Counted from the stretch's first letter, positions 7,242 through 16,606 are shown. The stretch is 64,000 bases of DNA from Haloferula helveola (GCF_037076345.1 NZ_AP024702.1:1-64000); one strand, 5' to 3'. Made by a program: numbers and translations. The notes: generated from the letters alone by a model not told the origin.

Positions 7242-9458
7242 TCAACGCTCCGGCCCGGCAGGCTCTCCATCCGGAAAAATCCCATCGATCTGCGTCTCGG
7301 CGTGATCATCGATCCACGCCTCCAACGCCCTGCGCATCGGCGCCACGACCTCCGGCCGTTCCTCGGCGAGGTCTTCCAGACTGTCCGGATCCGTTCGTGT
7401 GTGGAAGAGACCGAAGTGCCGCTTCCCATCGACATCGGGCGTGCAAACCAATTTCCAATCCCGCGTCCGGAGACAACGTTGCTTGGCATCGATCAGCGGC
7501 TGGAGGTACTCCGGGCGTAGTACGAACTGATGGTTGAACTCCGGGGCCACCCGGGTCAGGCCGTCCATCGGAGGAAGCTCAGGGCGATCGACTCCCGGGA
7601 CCTTGAAATGGATGAACGGGAACTGGGTTTCGCCGTAATAGGCCCGGTCCGCCGCAGCCTCCGGGTCATCCAGCCAAGGCTTCAGGCTGCGCCCCTCCCA
7701 TTCTTCCGGAATCGGGACATCGAGCAACCCGGCCAAAGTCGGAGCCAGATCGATCGTCCTAACCTGCTCGTCGAACCGTTGGCCATCGTTTCCAGGCACA
7801 CGGATTGCCAAAGGAACGTGATACGACGCATCGGCGCCATTGAATCCGAGTCCGTGCCCGAGGGTCACTCCCGGCTCGTAGAGATCATCGCCGTGATCGG
7901 CCGTGAGCACCACGATCGTGTTCTCGAGCAAACCGTTTTCCTCCAGCGAATCGATGATCCGGCCGAAACAATGGTCGAACTGGCGCGTGCATCCGTCATA
8001 CAGCGCCCGGATCTGCTTCGCCTCCTTCTCGGGCAGCGCCGACCACTTCGACTCGACATCGGTGCCGCCGATGAACGCATCGATGTCGAAGTCGACCCCG
8101 GTCGCATTCGGTCCACGATAGTCGGGGTCCCCGAACATTCGACAGTATGGCTCGGCCGCCCGATACGGGAGATGGTTGCACGAGTAGAAAACGGACCAGA
8201 AGAACGGCCTCCCGCTCGAAGCCTGGCTACGGATCCGTTCCTCGACCCGACGCGTCACCACTTCCGGAGTCACAAATTGCGCGAACGAGCGGATCTGAGG
8301 AAACAGATGGTAGCCAAGCGCGTTGTCGAAATACAGAGGCACGACGAAGTGCGCCATGACCACGGCCTGGCTGACGTAAATCTGGAAGCTGTCGAAACTG
8401 GAGACATCGATGTCCTCAAATCCGAGCGGGGTCAGTTCGTAAAAGCCGGCACACCAGTCACCAATCGCGGCGGTGTCATAGCCCCGTTGGCTCAGTAGCG
8501 AGGCAATCGGCGTAACTCCGTCCCTAACCGCCTCGATCTGCTCACGGCTGGCGAACATCTGCCGCAGTCCGTGGGTATGCGGATAGGTCGAGGACATCAC
8601 CGAAACACCGGACTCGAGAGTCGATCCGATCGGTGTCCGGCAAACCTCGAATACCGCCGCGCTCTCCGACCACGTGTCGATCTCCGGTGACACACCGGCC
8701 GCTGCCGGGCCGTCAGTCCGCCCCGGCCGATATCCCGCATAACCCAGTCGATCTCCGCGCAGGGAATCAGAACCGATGATGATCACATTCGGCGGCTGGC
8801 CCTCACTCGTCGCCGTCGCCGATGCGGCCGCACGCCAGCCTCTCTCGTTGACGAACCCGGTAACAGCCAACGCGATGATCATGGACCCGACAGCAAGCCG
8901 CCCGCGATTGCCCATCCGGCTGAACCACCAGAAGATCACCCCCAACAACATGGCCCATGGCAGGGCGTCGAACAGAAGCCCGTTCACCAACGGTCTCCAC
9001 GAAACGGGCGGAAGCTCGAGCACTCCGTAGTACCAGCTCCCGAACGCCGCGTCTCCGGTAAAGTAGGGTCGCGAGTGGACGAGCCGGAACATGAAATACC
9101 CGTGCAAGAGGGACGCACCGACCAAGCCCGCTCCGAACGCAGACCAACCGCTTTTCCATCGGTTGCGCACCCGGTCGACCAACGGCATCAGGAGCAGCCA
9201 TGCAGCCATTCCGACCAGAACATAAGCGATGAGCACCATCAGGTTCTGACCGATCAGGTAACTGCGGTAATCGTCGATCGCCACGCGACTGAACTTGCTG
9301 TCCATGCTTCCCGAACCGTTCGCCAGACGCCACAGCGCGTGGCCATACTGATAGGCGAGGAACACGCCGATCCCCAGCGCGGCTCCGAGACGGCCACGCG
9401 GCTTGGGTATGACTTCCGCTCCGCTCACGACGGCGGGAACGTGGCAGGCACCGGTCAA
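7242..9458 (-). CDS. Membrane-anchored sulfatase-fold (alkaline phosphatase superfamily) protein
   Basis: 738 residues. About five transmembrane segments occupy residues 24-202 (for example 70-94, 165-180 and 188-205). A sulfatase-fold domain then starts at PPNVIIIGSDSLRGDRLGY (metal-ligand Asp231). Later metal-binding residues are seen in LTADHGDDLYE and LGHGLGFNG. The sulfatase signature C/S-x-P-x-R is absent. Aligning backwards from TYPHTHG places Thr280 of STLESG at the nucleophile, with Glu and Gly where Pro and Arg are expected. A Thr nucleophile suggests a phospho-group transferase or hydrolase, as in LtaS or EptA-type enzymes, rather than a sulfatase; that is inference. It overlaps the upstream gene by 4 bases (ATGA), so the two are co-translated. 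Confidence 0.8.
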   Translation of the reverse strand: MTGACHVPAVVSGAEVIPKPRGRLGAALGIGVFLAYQYGHALWRLANGSGSMDSKFSRVAIDDYRSYLIGQNLMVLIAYVLVGMAAWLLLMPLVDRVRNRWKSGWSAFGAGLVGASLLHGYFMFRLVHSRPYFTGDAAFGSWYYGVLELPPVSWRPLVNGLLFDALPWAMLLGVIFWWFSRMGNRGRLAVGSMIIALAVTGFVNERGWRAAASATATSEGQPPNVIIIGSDSLRGDRLGYAGYRPGRTDGPAAAGVSPEIDTWSESAAVFEVCRTPIGSTLESGVSVMSSTYPHTHGLRQMFASREQIEAVRDGVTPIASLLSQRGYDTAAIGDWCAGFYELTPLGFEDIDVSSFDSFQIYVSQAVVMAHFVVPLYFDNALGYHLFPQIRSFAQFVTPEVVTRRVEERIRSQASSGRPFFWSVFYSCNHLPYRAAEPYCRMFGDPDYRGPNATGVDFDIDAFIGGTDVESKWSALPEKEAKQIRALYDGCTRQFDHCFGRIIDSLEENGLLENTIVVLTADHGDDLYEPGVTLGHGLGFNGADASYHVPLAIRVPGNDGQRFDEQVRTIDLAPTLAGLLDVPIPEEWEGRSLKPWLDDPEAAADRAYYGETQFPFIHFKVPGVDRPELPPMDGLTRVAPEFNHQFVLRPEYLQPLIDAKQRCLRTRDWKLVCTPDVDGKRHFGLFHTRTDPDSLEDLAEERPEVVAPMRRALEAWIDDHAETQIDGIFPDGEPAGPER

Positions 9459-10600
9459 GGGTTCAAGCGATCGGTCGGGGAACCGCCCGAGACCAGCCAG
9501 TGCTTGCTCAAGAGCGTCTCGATCCTCACCCCCCGTGGAGAAAGACTCCCCTCCGGACGCAGCAACTCCAGCTGCAAGGCCACCGGATTCCGCCGGTTTT
9601 CAAACCATAGATCCAGCAACTCGCCTTCCAAGGCACTGCCGCGCTCGACGTACCCGACGAGATACTCGTCCGAATCCAAGGCGGTCAGATTGAAGCCCCG
9701 CCAGTTCGATTCGTCCGCATATTCGTGACTGTAGAGCCCCGCGATGTCCGGATTGAGATACACCCGAAAGGCCATCAAATCTCCCTCGGGGCGATCGAGG
9801 ACATACTCATCCCAATCCATCGGCTGGTAGCAAACCGAGGTCTCCCAGTCCACTTTCAACTCTCCGTTCGGATACTCTTCCAAAAGCAATTGCACGATGG
9901 GGATCGAGGTGGACCCGGAGGAGACTTCCGATGAAGCCCGCCAAAAGGTTCGGCCGTCGATCACATAGGGACTGAAGTTTCTCAGGCTTGCAAACTCGCG
10001 GGAAACCAAGCCCCGATCGCGATACCAGTTCCGGATCAGTGGTTCGACCCGCTCCCGATCACGCACCAGCGGCAGCAGCGCCTCAACCGTGTCGGCCCGC
10101 AGGTAGGCCGCCAACAAACGCTCTGCCGACTCAACCAATCGAACGGCCTCGGCCGTCTCCGCCTCCTCCTCCTCGAGACGATCGGTCGCGGCCTTCTTCG
10201 AGATCTCCGTGACCCTCTCCTCCGGTTTGGAGAGAATTGCGACAGAGACCACCACGGCTACCGCCAGAAAAAGCACGATCAGAACAAACCAGCCGTACGG
10301 CACCGGCTTGCGGGTGGCCGTTTTCCAATCCTCTTCGGGATCCACCACCGTGTCCGCCTCGTCGAGGATCGCGTCGATGTCCGGCTCGTGCGAGCGCCGC
10401 TCCAGATCAGGGTCCGCGCCCGCCAGCCGGGTCGGCATCTCCGGAGCGGGAGCCACCGGCAACCGCGCCACGGATCTTGCGGGCTCCTCGTCCTTTCCGA
10501 GGCGCAGCACCTCCTCCGAGGAAACCTTCTCCTCGATCACCCGCAGATGCTGGTCCGCTGTATCGTCGTCCTTGGACACGCCTGCCCACAAAAACCCCAT
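9455..10600 (-). CDS. Single-pass membrane protein of unknown function
   Basis: 381 residues from ATG 10600. An acidic, proline-containing cytoplasmic N-terminus of about 100 residues precedes one transmembrane segment at about 102-123 (VLIVLFLAVAVVVSVAIL). A charged helix likely to form a coiled coil follows at about 127-165. The remaining extracytoplasmic part is soluble, with aromatic-rich stretches (RNFSPYVIDGRTFWRAS, CYQPMDWDEYVLDRPEG). I do not recognise the family. The 4-base overlap with the membrane hydrolase gene downstream suggests the two products act together at the membrane. It is divergent from a glycosyltransferase gene with 56 bases between them. Confidence 0.75.
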   Translation of the reverse strand: MGFLWAGVSKDDDTADQHLRVIEEKVSSEEVLRLGKDEEPARSVARLPVAPAPEMPTRLAGADPDLERRSHEPDIDAILDEADTVVDPEEDWKTATRKPVPYGWFVLIVLFLAVAVVVSVAILSKPEERVTEISKKAATDRLEEEEAETAEAVRLVESAERLLAAYLRADTVEALLPLVRDRERVEPLIRNWYRDRGLVSREFASLRNFSPYVIDGRTFWRASSEVSSGSTSIPIVQLLLEEYPNGELKVDWETSVCYQPMDWDEYVLDRPEGDLMAFRVYLNPDIAGLYSHEYADESNWRGFNLTALDSDEYLVGYVERGSALEGELLDLWFENRRNPVALQLELLRPEGSLSPRGVRIETLLSKHWLVSGGSPTDRLNP

Positions 10601-10656
10601 TTGCGGTTCGACGCAATCCCGTCCTCCGCCCTAAAAACGATGAACTTCCGCGCCGC

Positions 10657-11781
10657 ATGCCTCCCCGGATCCTGATCGTCACCGCCGCCTTCGGAGAAGG
10701 ACACAACAGCGCCGCCCGGAATCTGTCCCTCGCCTTGGACGAACTTGGCGCGGAAACCAAGGTCGCCGACCCCTGCATGCTCGCCGTCCCGCGAGCCACC
10801 GGCACCCTGAGCAAGGCCTACCGGCTGGTCACAACCTACTCGCCGAAACTCTGGCACCAGATCTACGAAACGACGGGCAAGGTCGACTTCTCCCGGCAGC
10901 GGATCCCGCTGATGCGCCAGCCGGAACGCTTCCTCGCCGACCTGATCCGCGACTTCCAACCGCATGCCGTCGTCAGCACCTACCCGCTCTACCCGTATTT
11001 CCTTGAGCGCATCTTTGCCGAGTCGGGCGAACCGGTGCCGGTGTTCACCGTGGTTACCGACTCCATCGAGGTGAATTCCGCGTGGCTCGATGCCCCCGAA
11101 ACCCGCTGGCTGGTGACCGACGAGTTCACCCGCCAGTCGATGATCGATCACGGCCTTCCCGCCGACCGGATCGTCGAGACCGGCTTCGCGGTGAACCCGG
11201 ACTTCTCCCGACTCAGCCCGCTGCGCTCCGACGCCCCGGTTTCGCCTTTCGACGTCCTCTACTTCGCCACCCCAAAGCTACCCCACGTCCGCCGCATCAC
11301 CAAGGCAGTGCTCAATGCCCATCCGGACACCCGCGTCACGATCGTGCTCGGGAAAAACGTCAGGCTCCTCTATCAGCGCGCCCACGAAATCAAGGAGCGC
11401 TTCCCGGGCCGCGTCCGGATCAAAGGCTGGACCCGCAAGGTCCCGCAACTCCTTGCCAGCCACCACCTTGTCATCGGCAAGGCCGGCGGGGCCACAGTGC
11501 ATGAAGCCATCGCCGCCTGTTGCCCGATGCTCGTCCACCACCTCGTTCCCGGACAGGAGGAGGGAAACCTCGAACTCCTCAAGCGCATCGGTGGCGGCAG
11601 CCTGGCGGCAGGCCCCGACGCCATCGCCCGCCAGACCGCCGAGATGCTCGCCGACGGCGCCGCAGGCTGGCGCCGCATGAAGTCCGCCCTCTCGCGTCAT
11701 GGCCGCAACGCCGGCGCCCTCACCTCGGCGCACTACATCCTCGGAACCATCGATCACGAAACATCGGGCATTGATCAATGA
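10657..11781 (+). CDS. MGDG-synthase/MurG-like glycosyltransferase
   Basis: 374 residues from ATG 10657, chosen because MPPRILIVTAAFGEGHNSAA is the standard start of this family. The open frame extends further 5' but without homology. Residues about 5-170 resemble the MGDG synthase N-terminal domain, with the G-x-G-H-x-x-A-A motif. Residues about 200-350 resemble a GT28 C-terminal UDP-sugar domain, with the donor-site stretch GKAGGATVHEAIAACCPML and HHLVPGQEEGN. Members transfer a sugar from UDP-sugars to diacylglycerol or related lipids at the inner membrane. Acceptor and sugar cannot be told from sequence. A HAD-family gene follows after 24 bases. Confidence 0.87.
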   Translation: MPPRILIVTAAFGEGHNSAARNLSLALDELGAETKVADPCMLAVPRATGTLSKAYRLVTTYSPKLWHQIYETTGKVDFSRQRIPLMRQPERFLADLIRDFQPHAVVSTYPLYPYFLERIFAESGEPVPVFTVVTDSIEVNSAWLDAPETRWLVTDEFTRQSMIDHGLPADRIVETGFAVNPDFSRLSPLRSDAPVSPFDVLYFATPKLPHVRRITKAVLNAHPDTRVTIVLGKNVRLLYQRAHEIKERFPGRVRIKGWTRKVPQLLASHHLVIGKAGGATVHEAIAACCPMLVHHLVPGQEEGNLELLKRIGGGSLAAGPDAIARQTAEMLADGAAGWRRMKSALSRHGRNAGALTSAHYILGTIDHETSGIDQ

Positions 11782-11805
11782 TCCCTCATCCCCGATCGAT
11801 GCCCC

Positions 11806-12426
11806 GTGACCTTTCTGTTCGACATTGGCAAAGTCATTCTCGACTTCGACTTCGAGACCTCGCTCGCCCGCCTGCTTTCCCCCGGCGTCCCGGCCGAGAA
11901 CCTTCACGAACTGCTCGGCGACAAGGACGCTTTCGAGCGCGGTGATATTCCGCTCGACGACTACATCGACCAGGCCCTTGCCGCCCTCGGCCCCGACGTG
12001 ACGCGCGAAGCGTTCGAACATGCGTGGCGCGACATCTTCACGCCCAACCGCCCCATGTGGGCGGAAATCGAGCGCCTCTCGGAAGCCGGACACCGTCTCC
12101 TTCTTTTCTCCAACACCAACGCAATCCACACCCCCTGGATGCTGGAGAACTACGAGATCTTCGCCCGCTTCGAAGCCGGCACGTATTCCTTCGAGGCGAA
12201 CTCGATGAAACCGGAGGAGTCAATCTACCGGCAGGCGATCGCCAACCATGACCTCGAGCCCGCGGAAACCCTCTACATCGACGACCTCCCGGCCAACATC
12301 GAAACTGGCCGGCGACTCGGCTTTCGTGCCCACCAGTACCGTCTCGACGATCACCCCGCCTTCGAATCCTGGTTGGCCAGCGAACTCGAAAGCGCCGCAA
12401 GGAGCGGCACCTTCCAGGTGCCGTAA
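11806..12426 (+). CDS. HAD-superfamily hydrolase, subfamily IA
   Basis: 206 residues from GTG 11806. Motif I is FDIGKVILDFD (Asp at residue 6), the variant with Gly two residues after the nucleophile that is seen in YihX-like members. Motif II is LLLFSNTNA, the motif III lysine is in SMKPEES and motif IV is LYIDDLPANIETGR. The cap is alpha-helical. The substrate is unknown; sugar phosphates or FMN-type substrates are handled by close relatives. It lies 24 bases after the glycosyltransferase gene and probably shares its transcript. Confidence 0.88.
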   Translation: MTFLFDIGKVILDFDFETSLARLLSPGVPAENLHELLGDKDAFERGDIPLDDYIDQALAALGPDVTREAFEHAWRDIFTPNRPMWAEIERLSEAGHRLLLFSNTNAIHTPWMLENYEIFARFEAGTYSFEANSMKPEESIYRQAIANHDLEPAETLYIDDLPANIETGRRLGFRAHQYRLDDHPAFESWLASELESAARSGTFQVP

Positions 12427-12431
12427 GTCGC

Positions 12432-12492
12432 CAAGCGTCACCAGCGCTTGAGCCCCCTGCCGAACCATCCTTCGCGCTACTCGCTGCGAAGG
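12432..12492. terminator. Two adjacent hairpins between converging genes
   Basis: CAAGCG at 12433-12438 pairs with CGCTTG about 7 bases downstream. CCTTCGC (12469-12475) pairs with GCGAAGG (12486-12492) around a 10-base loop. They lie between the convergent HAD and ABC-transporter genes. Neither is followed by a clear T run, so a role in termination or mRNA 3'-end protection is possible but unproven. Confidence 0.35.
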
Positions 12493-12504
12493 AAACCGAT
12501 CCCC

Positions 12505-14385
12505 TCAATGCCGCTGGTTCTCCAGCAAGCTCCGGAACAGGTCGTGGCCTTGCTCCAGCTCCTCAAACGTCCCGTCACCCACGATCCGCCCCTTCTCGAA
12601 CACCAGGATCCGATCGGCAATCCGGATCGTGCTGAAGCGGTGGGCGATGATCAGCGTCGTGCGCCCCTTCGCCAGATCCGCGAGCTCCTTCTGAATCTGC
12701 GACTCGCTGTCACCGTCGAGCGCCGCGGTCGCCTCATCGAGAATCAGCACCGGAGCGTTCTTCAGAAACGCACGCGCGATCGAAATCCGCTGCTTCTGTC
12801 CGCCCGATAGCTGAGCACCACGCTCACCGACCTGCGTCGCGTAGCCATCCGAGAAGCCGCTGATGAAGTCATGCGCGTTCGCCAACCGGGCCGCCTGCTC
12901 GATTTCCTCACGACTCGCGGACAAGCGCCCGAGCCGGATGTTCTCCTCAATGGTTCCCGAGAACAACACGGCCTCCTGCGGCACCAGCGTGATGAAGTCG
13001 CGCAGCTCCTTCAGCCGCAGAGTCTTCAGATCGACCCCGTCGAGCCGGATGATTCCATCGACCGGATCGTAGAAGCGCGGAATCATCGAAGCGAAGGTCG
13101 TCTTGCCCGCACCGGACGGACCCACGAGCGCCACGATCTGGCCCGCGGGAATCACCGTATCAACCTCCTTCAATGCCGGTGCCTTGCCATAGGCGAAGTT
13201 AACTCCCTCGAAACGGATCTCCCCCTTCACCTTCTGGATCCTCACCGGATCCGGCGGATCGGTAACACCTTCCTCGGCATTCAGGATCACCTCGAGCCGG
13301 TCAAGCGATGCCTCACCCTGCTTGAGCCGGTTGTGCACCTCGCCGAGCTTCTTGATCGGGTCGTAGCACATGTAGAGCGCGATCACGAGGGGCAGGAACT
13401 GCTCCAAGGTCATTCCCTGAACCGAGCCGAAGGTCAGCGCCGCCGCCACCGCACCGGCGGCGAGCATTTCGATGATCGGCGGGACGAAGTAGCGATACTT
13501 GACCACCTTGAGGTGCAGATGGGTCCAGCGGGCGACTCCGTCGAGGAAGCGCTTCGCCAGCATGTCCTCCAAATTGAAGGCACGAACCTCCCGCGTGGCA
13601 CCCAAAGTCTCGGCGAGGATCGCGGTGTTGTTGCCCGCTTCCTTCTGCATGTTGCCCGCGCGACGCATCAAACGTTTGCCTAAAACGCGTATTGGAAGCA
13701 CCGCGATGGGAATCGTCAAAAGGCAGAGCAGAACAAAGAAAGCGCTCTGATTCTCAATGCTTTTGTAGACCAGATAACCCAATGCAAACAGCAGAGTGAA
13801 CGGCTGTTTGATAAGATCGTTTGAAATGGTTGTTACGACTCCTTGGAGAATTCCCGAGTCGCCGTTGACGCGAGCGATGAGATCTCCGGTTTGCCGCCCG
13901 CTGAAGAATCCGAGCGGCAGGCGCTGGAGCTTGTCGAAAACCGACTGCTGGATGCGTCGCAGCACGTGGAGACCCGCCGAAGTGATCCAGTAGACATTGA
14001 AGAAGCCCGCCATCCCCCGCAGCAGTGCCGTGATCGGGACCAGCATGGCAGCGGCGACCAGCATCGCGGTGCGCCCCTTGTCGTCGCCGAATTTCTCGTT
14101 GAACCAGAGCTGGACCTGCGCGGTCTCCTCACGGCTCTTCATGTCCCCCGGGAAGGCCTCCTGCAGCAGCCGGTCCGCCTCCTCCGGACCTTCCGCCTCA
14201 ACCAAGCGGTCGATCACCGCCTCGATCTCAGGCCTGGAACCGAAAATGACCGGGAAGACCTTCTCCACCATGAACGGCATCCCGAAGCCGCTGAAGGCCG
14301 CGAAGAGCAGCCCGGACAGAATACCGGCCAGAAACCGGCCCTTCGCCTCGGCGAGGTAGGCGAAGTATGGATAGAAGCGCTTCAT
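12505..14385 (-). CDS. MsbA-like ABC exporter (fused permease and ATPase)
   Basis: 626 residues from ATG 14385. A GGAGG lies about 15 bases upstream. A GTG at 14442 would add 19 weakly supported residues. The N-terminal half (about 1-330) is a six-helix type-1 exporter domain, with a periplasmic insertion of about 90 charged residues between the first two helices. The ATPase has Walker A GPSGAGKTTF at about 423, signature LSGGQKQRISIARAFL at about 525 and Walker B VLILDEATAAL at about 545. It probably flips a lipid such as lipid A or a glycolipid across the inner membrane. Being flanked by glycosyltransferase genes fits that, but the substrate is inferred. Confidence 0.9.
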   Translation of the reverse strand: MKRFYPYFAYLAEAKGRFLAGILSGLLFAAFSGFGMPFMVEKVFPVIFGSRPEIEAVIDRLVEAEGPEEADRLLQEAFPGDMKSREETAQVQLWFNEKFGDDKGRTAMLVAAAMLVPITALLRGMAGFFNVYWITSAGLHVLRRIQQSVFDKLQRLPLGFFSGRQTGDLIARVNGDSGILQGVVTTISNDLIKQPFTLLFALGYLVYKSIENQSAFFVLLCLLTIPIAVLPIRVLGKRLMRRAGNMQKEAGNNTAILAETLGATREVRAFNLEDMLAKRFLDGVARWTHLHLKVVKYRYFVPPIIEMLAAGAVAAALTFGSVQGMTLEQFLPLVIALYMCYDPIKKLGEVHNRLKQGEASLDRLEVILNAEEGVTDPPDPVRIQKVKGEIRFEGVNFAYGKAPALKEVDTVIPAGQIVALVGPSGAGKTTFASMIPRFYDPVDGIIRLDGVDLKTLRLKELRDFITLVPQEAVLFSGTIEENIRLGRLSASREEIEQAARLANAHDFISGFSDGYATQVGERGAQLSGGQKQRISIARAFLKNAPVLILDEATAALDGDSESQIQKELADLAKGRTTLIIAHRFSTIRIADRILVFEKGRIVGDGTFEELEQGHDLFRSLLENQRH

Positions 14386-14461
14386 GCGGTGGCGGAAAGC
14401 CTCCCCGCCTAACCCGCCCCCGGCAAGTCCGGATGCGAACACGCCGGGAACCCCGAAACGG

Positions 14462-15490
14462 TCAGCCGGTGATCCGTTCGTAGACGCGCAGCACCTTGTG
14501 AGTCATGGCGTTTAGCGTGACCTCCTTCGCCACCAGATCGAAGGAGGCCTGCAGGTGCTGGCGCAGACCTTCCGGATCGTCGAGAGCCAGCTGCAACCCG
14601 CGCTCCAACTCGTCCACCGAGTGCGTTTCCATCAGCGCCTCGTCGGGCAGGAACTCCGGCGCGAATCCCACCCGGGTGGAAATGCACGGCACCTTCATGT
14701 GCAGCGCCTCGGCCAGTGTGTAAGGTCCACCCTCGTTGCGCGATGCCACGACGAAAAGATCGGAGCATCCCATCAGCCCCACCGCATCGTCCCGATGCCC
14801 CGCCATCCACACGCGCTCCTCAAGCTCATAGCGTTTGATAATCGCCTGCAGTTCCTTCCGTTGGCTCCCCTCACCCACCAACCAGAGTTTGAAGCCCGGC
14901 ACCTTGGCCATCGCCTCAAGCAGCAGATCCATCCCTTTCGCCGGCACGAGCCGTCCGACCGTGCAGAAAACCGGCTCACCTTCGCCGAGGAACGGAGGAT
15001 CGGTCGCCAACGCGGCCTCCTTGGTTCCGGGCGGCGGCGGCTCGATGGAATTCCAGATCACGGTGGCATCGATCCCACCGAGCGAGTCGCGCACCTGGGC
15101 CGAGGCGGTGATCACCGCGTGGTAGTCGCGGAACGGCCTCGAGCTGCGCTTGATGTTCTGCACCGTGGCCACCCGCTTCATTCGTCCGAGCCCTTTCCGG
15201 ATCGACCGCACCAATGCCCCGGCCTTGTTGGCATGGGCATGGACGATTTGCGCGCGGGTCGAGAGGATGCGCTTCAACAGCGCGGCGCGGTTCAAGGGGT
15301 TGAGGCGCCCGGCACGCATCGGATGGGCGATGAACCTCACGGCCTTCGAAAAGTGGGGACGCATCGTTTCATCGGCGACCGCGCTGACCTCGTGACCGAG
15401 CGAGGCCTGGCGGTTGGCGAGCTCGATCACGTTCTTCTCCAGACCGCCCTTTTCCCCGACGCTGGCCAGCACATGACAAACCCTGAACAC
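14462..15490 (-). CDS. GT4-family glycosyltransferase
   Basis: 342 residues from GTG 15490. An N-terminal Rossmann domain begins FRVCHVLASVGEKGGLEKNV, with the glycine-rich acceptor loop. The C-terminal half has the nucleotide-sugar site of GT4 retaining enzymes: FCTVGRLVPAKGMDLLLEAM, KLWLVGEGSQ and RNEGGPYTLAEALHMKVPCI with the E-x7-E pattern. It probably builds a lipopolysaccharide core or other surface glycan. It lies upstream of the MsbA-like exporter gene on the same strand with a gap of 76 bases, consistent with one transcript. It is divergent from another glycosyltransferase gene, with a heptad repeat in the space between. Confidence 0.9.
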   Translation of the reverse strand: MFRVCHVLASVGEKGGLEKNVIELANRQASLGHEVSAVADETMRPHFSKAVRFIAHPMRAGRLNPLNRAALLKRILSTRAQIVHAHANKAGALVRSIRKGLGRMKRVATVQNIKRSSRPFRDYHAVITASAQVRDSLGGIDATVIWNSIEPPPPGTKEAALATDPPFLGEGEPVFCTVGRLVPAKGMDLLLEAMAKVPGFKLWLVGEGSQRKELQAIIKRYELEERVWMAGHRDDAVGLMGCSDLFVVASRNEGGPYTLAEALHMKVPCISTRVGFAPEFLPDEALMETHSVDELERGLQLALDDPEGLRQHLQASFDLVAKEVTLNAMTHKVLRVYERITG

Positions 15491-15516
15491 GGGCCGATTT
15501 CAAGGCTCCGGGATGG

Positions 15517-15575
15517 AAGTTCCAAGTTCCAAGTTCCAAGTTCGGGCCCCGCACGGCACTTGACCCTTGGAACTT
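15517..15575. repeat. Heptad tandem repeat (AAGTTCC)4 with an inverted partner
   Basis: Four consecutive copies of AAGTTCC (the last one AAGTTCG) occupy 15517-15544. At 15566-15575 the sequence CTTGGAACTT is the exact reverse complement of AAGTTCCAAG, so it can pair with any of three registers of the repeat. The element fills the space between two divergent glycosyltransferase genes, where both promoters should lie. Confidence 0.85.
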
Positions 15576-15601
15576 CGAACCTCGGAGGCCTAGCCTTCGC
15601 C

Positions 15602-16606
15602 ATGCGCATCGTCCACGCCTGCAACCTCCAGTTCGACAAGGATGGGGCGCACCTTTGGAATCAGGACCAGAAGATCCATCACGGTCTGGTCCGGCTCGGG
15701 CATTTCGTCTACCCGTTCTCGATCAACGACCGCGCCAGGATGTTTTCGCCGACGGGCAGCAAGTCGTTCGGCAAGGGCAAGACCAACAAGGCGCTGGTCG
15801 AGACCTGCATCAATATCCACCCCGACCTCCTGATCCTCGGCCACGCCCAGTGGATCTCCGCCGATACGCTGCGACAGATCCGGGAAGCGCTGCCTGAGAT
15901 CCGGATCGGGCTCTGGTATGTCGACCCGCTCTGGGACGAGGAACCGACCCGACACCTCCGCGAACGGGCGCCTTTGCTCGACGGACTCTTCTGCTCCACC
16001 GGCGGCCCCTTGCTGGAATCCTTCGCCACTCCGAATTGCCCCGCCCGTTTCATCCCGAGCGCGGTCGACGCGGGAATCGAGTGCCATCGGGCGTTCGAAA
16101 CTCCCGAAGGGGAGTTCGTGCACGACCTGTTGTTCTTCGGTCGCGACAAAGGACAGCCGGAGCGCCGGGCGTTCCTGAGCGATCTGCGCGACCGGCTCAC
16201 CGGACTCGATGTCGGCTACTATGGCTGCCTCGACCAGCCGCTCATCATGGGGTGGGAAAAGGAGCAGATCATCCGTCGCTCGAAGATGGCGCTCAATCTG
16301 AGCCGGAGGAACGACGTCGAGCTCTACTCATCGTCCAGGATCGCCGAGCTGATGGGCAACGGGATCCTGACGCTCACCTCGCGCGGCGCGGGGCTTGAGA
16401 CGCTCTACGGAGAAGACGAGATCGTCTACTACGACGGCATCGATGAACTCGCGGAGAGGATCCGTCACTACGCCAACGACCGTAGCTCGCGGGTGGCCAT
16501 CGCCAAGAAGGGCTGGGAGCGGAATCACCGTGACTACTCCGGCACCGAGATCGCGCGGACCATCGTCGATGCGCTGACCTCGCCAGTCGACCGGAATACC
16601 CCCTGA
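15602..16606 (+). CDS. CgeB-like glycosyltransferase family 1 protein
   Basis: 334 residues from ATG 15602. The frame is open for another kilobase upstream, but that part is antisense to the neighbouring glycosyltransferase gene. MRIVHACNLQFDKDG opens the N-terminal domain. The C-terminal half has LLFFGRDKGQPERRAFL, KMALNLSRRNDVELYSSSRI and ELMGNGILTLTSRGAGLETL, matching the Glyco_trans_1_2 (CgeB-type) domain that carries the donor site. It probably modifies a surface glycan. It starts 111 bases from the divergent GT4 gene. The stop codon lies in the loop of a small GC hairpin. Confidence 0.82.
   Translation: MRIVHACNLQFDKDGAHLWNQDQKIHHGLVRLGHFVYPFSINDRARMFSPTGSKSFGKGKTNKALVETCINIHPDLLILGHAQWISADTLRQIREALPEIRIGLWYVDPLWDEEPTRHLRERAPLLDGLFCSTGGPLLESFATPNCPARFIPSAVDAGIECHRAFETPEGEFVHDLLFFGRDKGQPERRAFLSDLRDRLTGLDVGYYGCLDQPLIMGWEKEQIIRRSKMALNLSRRNDVELYSSSRIAELMGNGILTLTSRGAGLETLYGEDEIVYYDGIDELAERIRHYANDRSSRVAIAKKGWERNHRDYSGTEIARTIVDALTSPVDRNTP

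Noticed and set aside
14555-15601. 349-codon open extension upstream of the CgeB-like gene
   Set aside because: It is antisense to the GT4 gene and crosses the heptad repeat; the family start fits ATG 15602.
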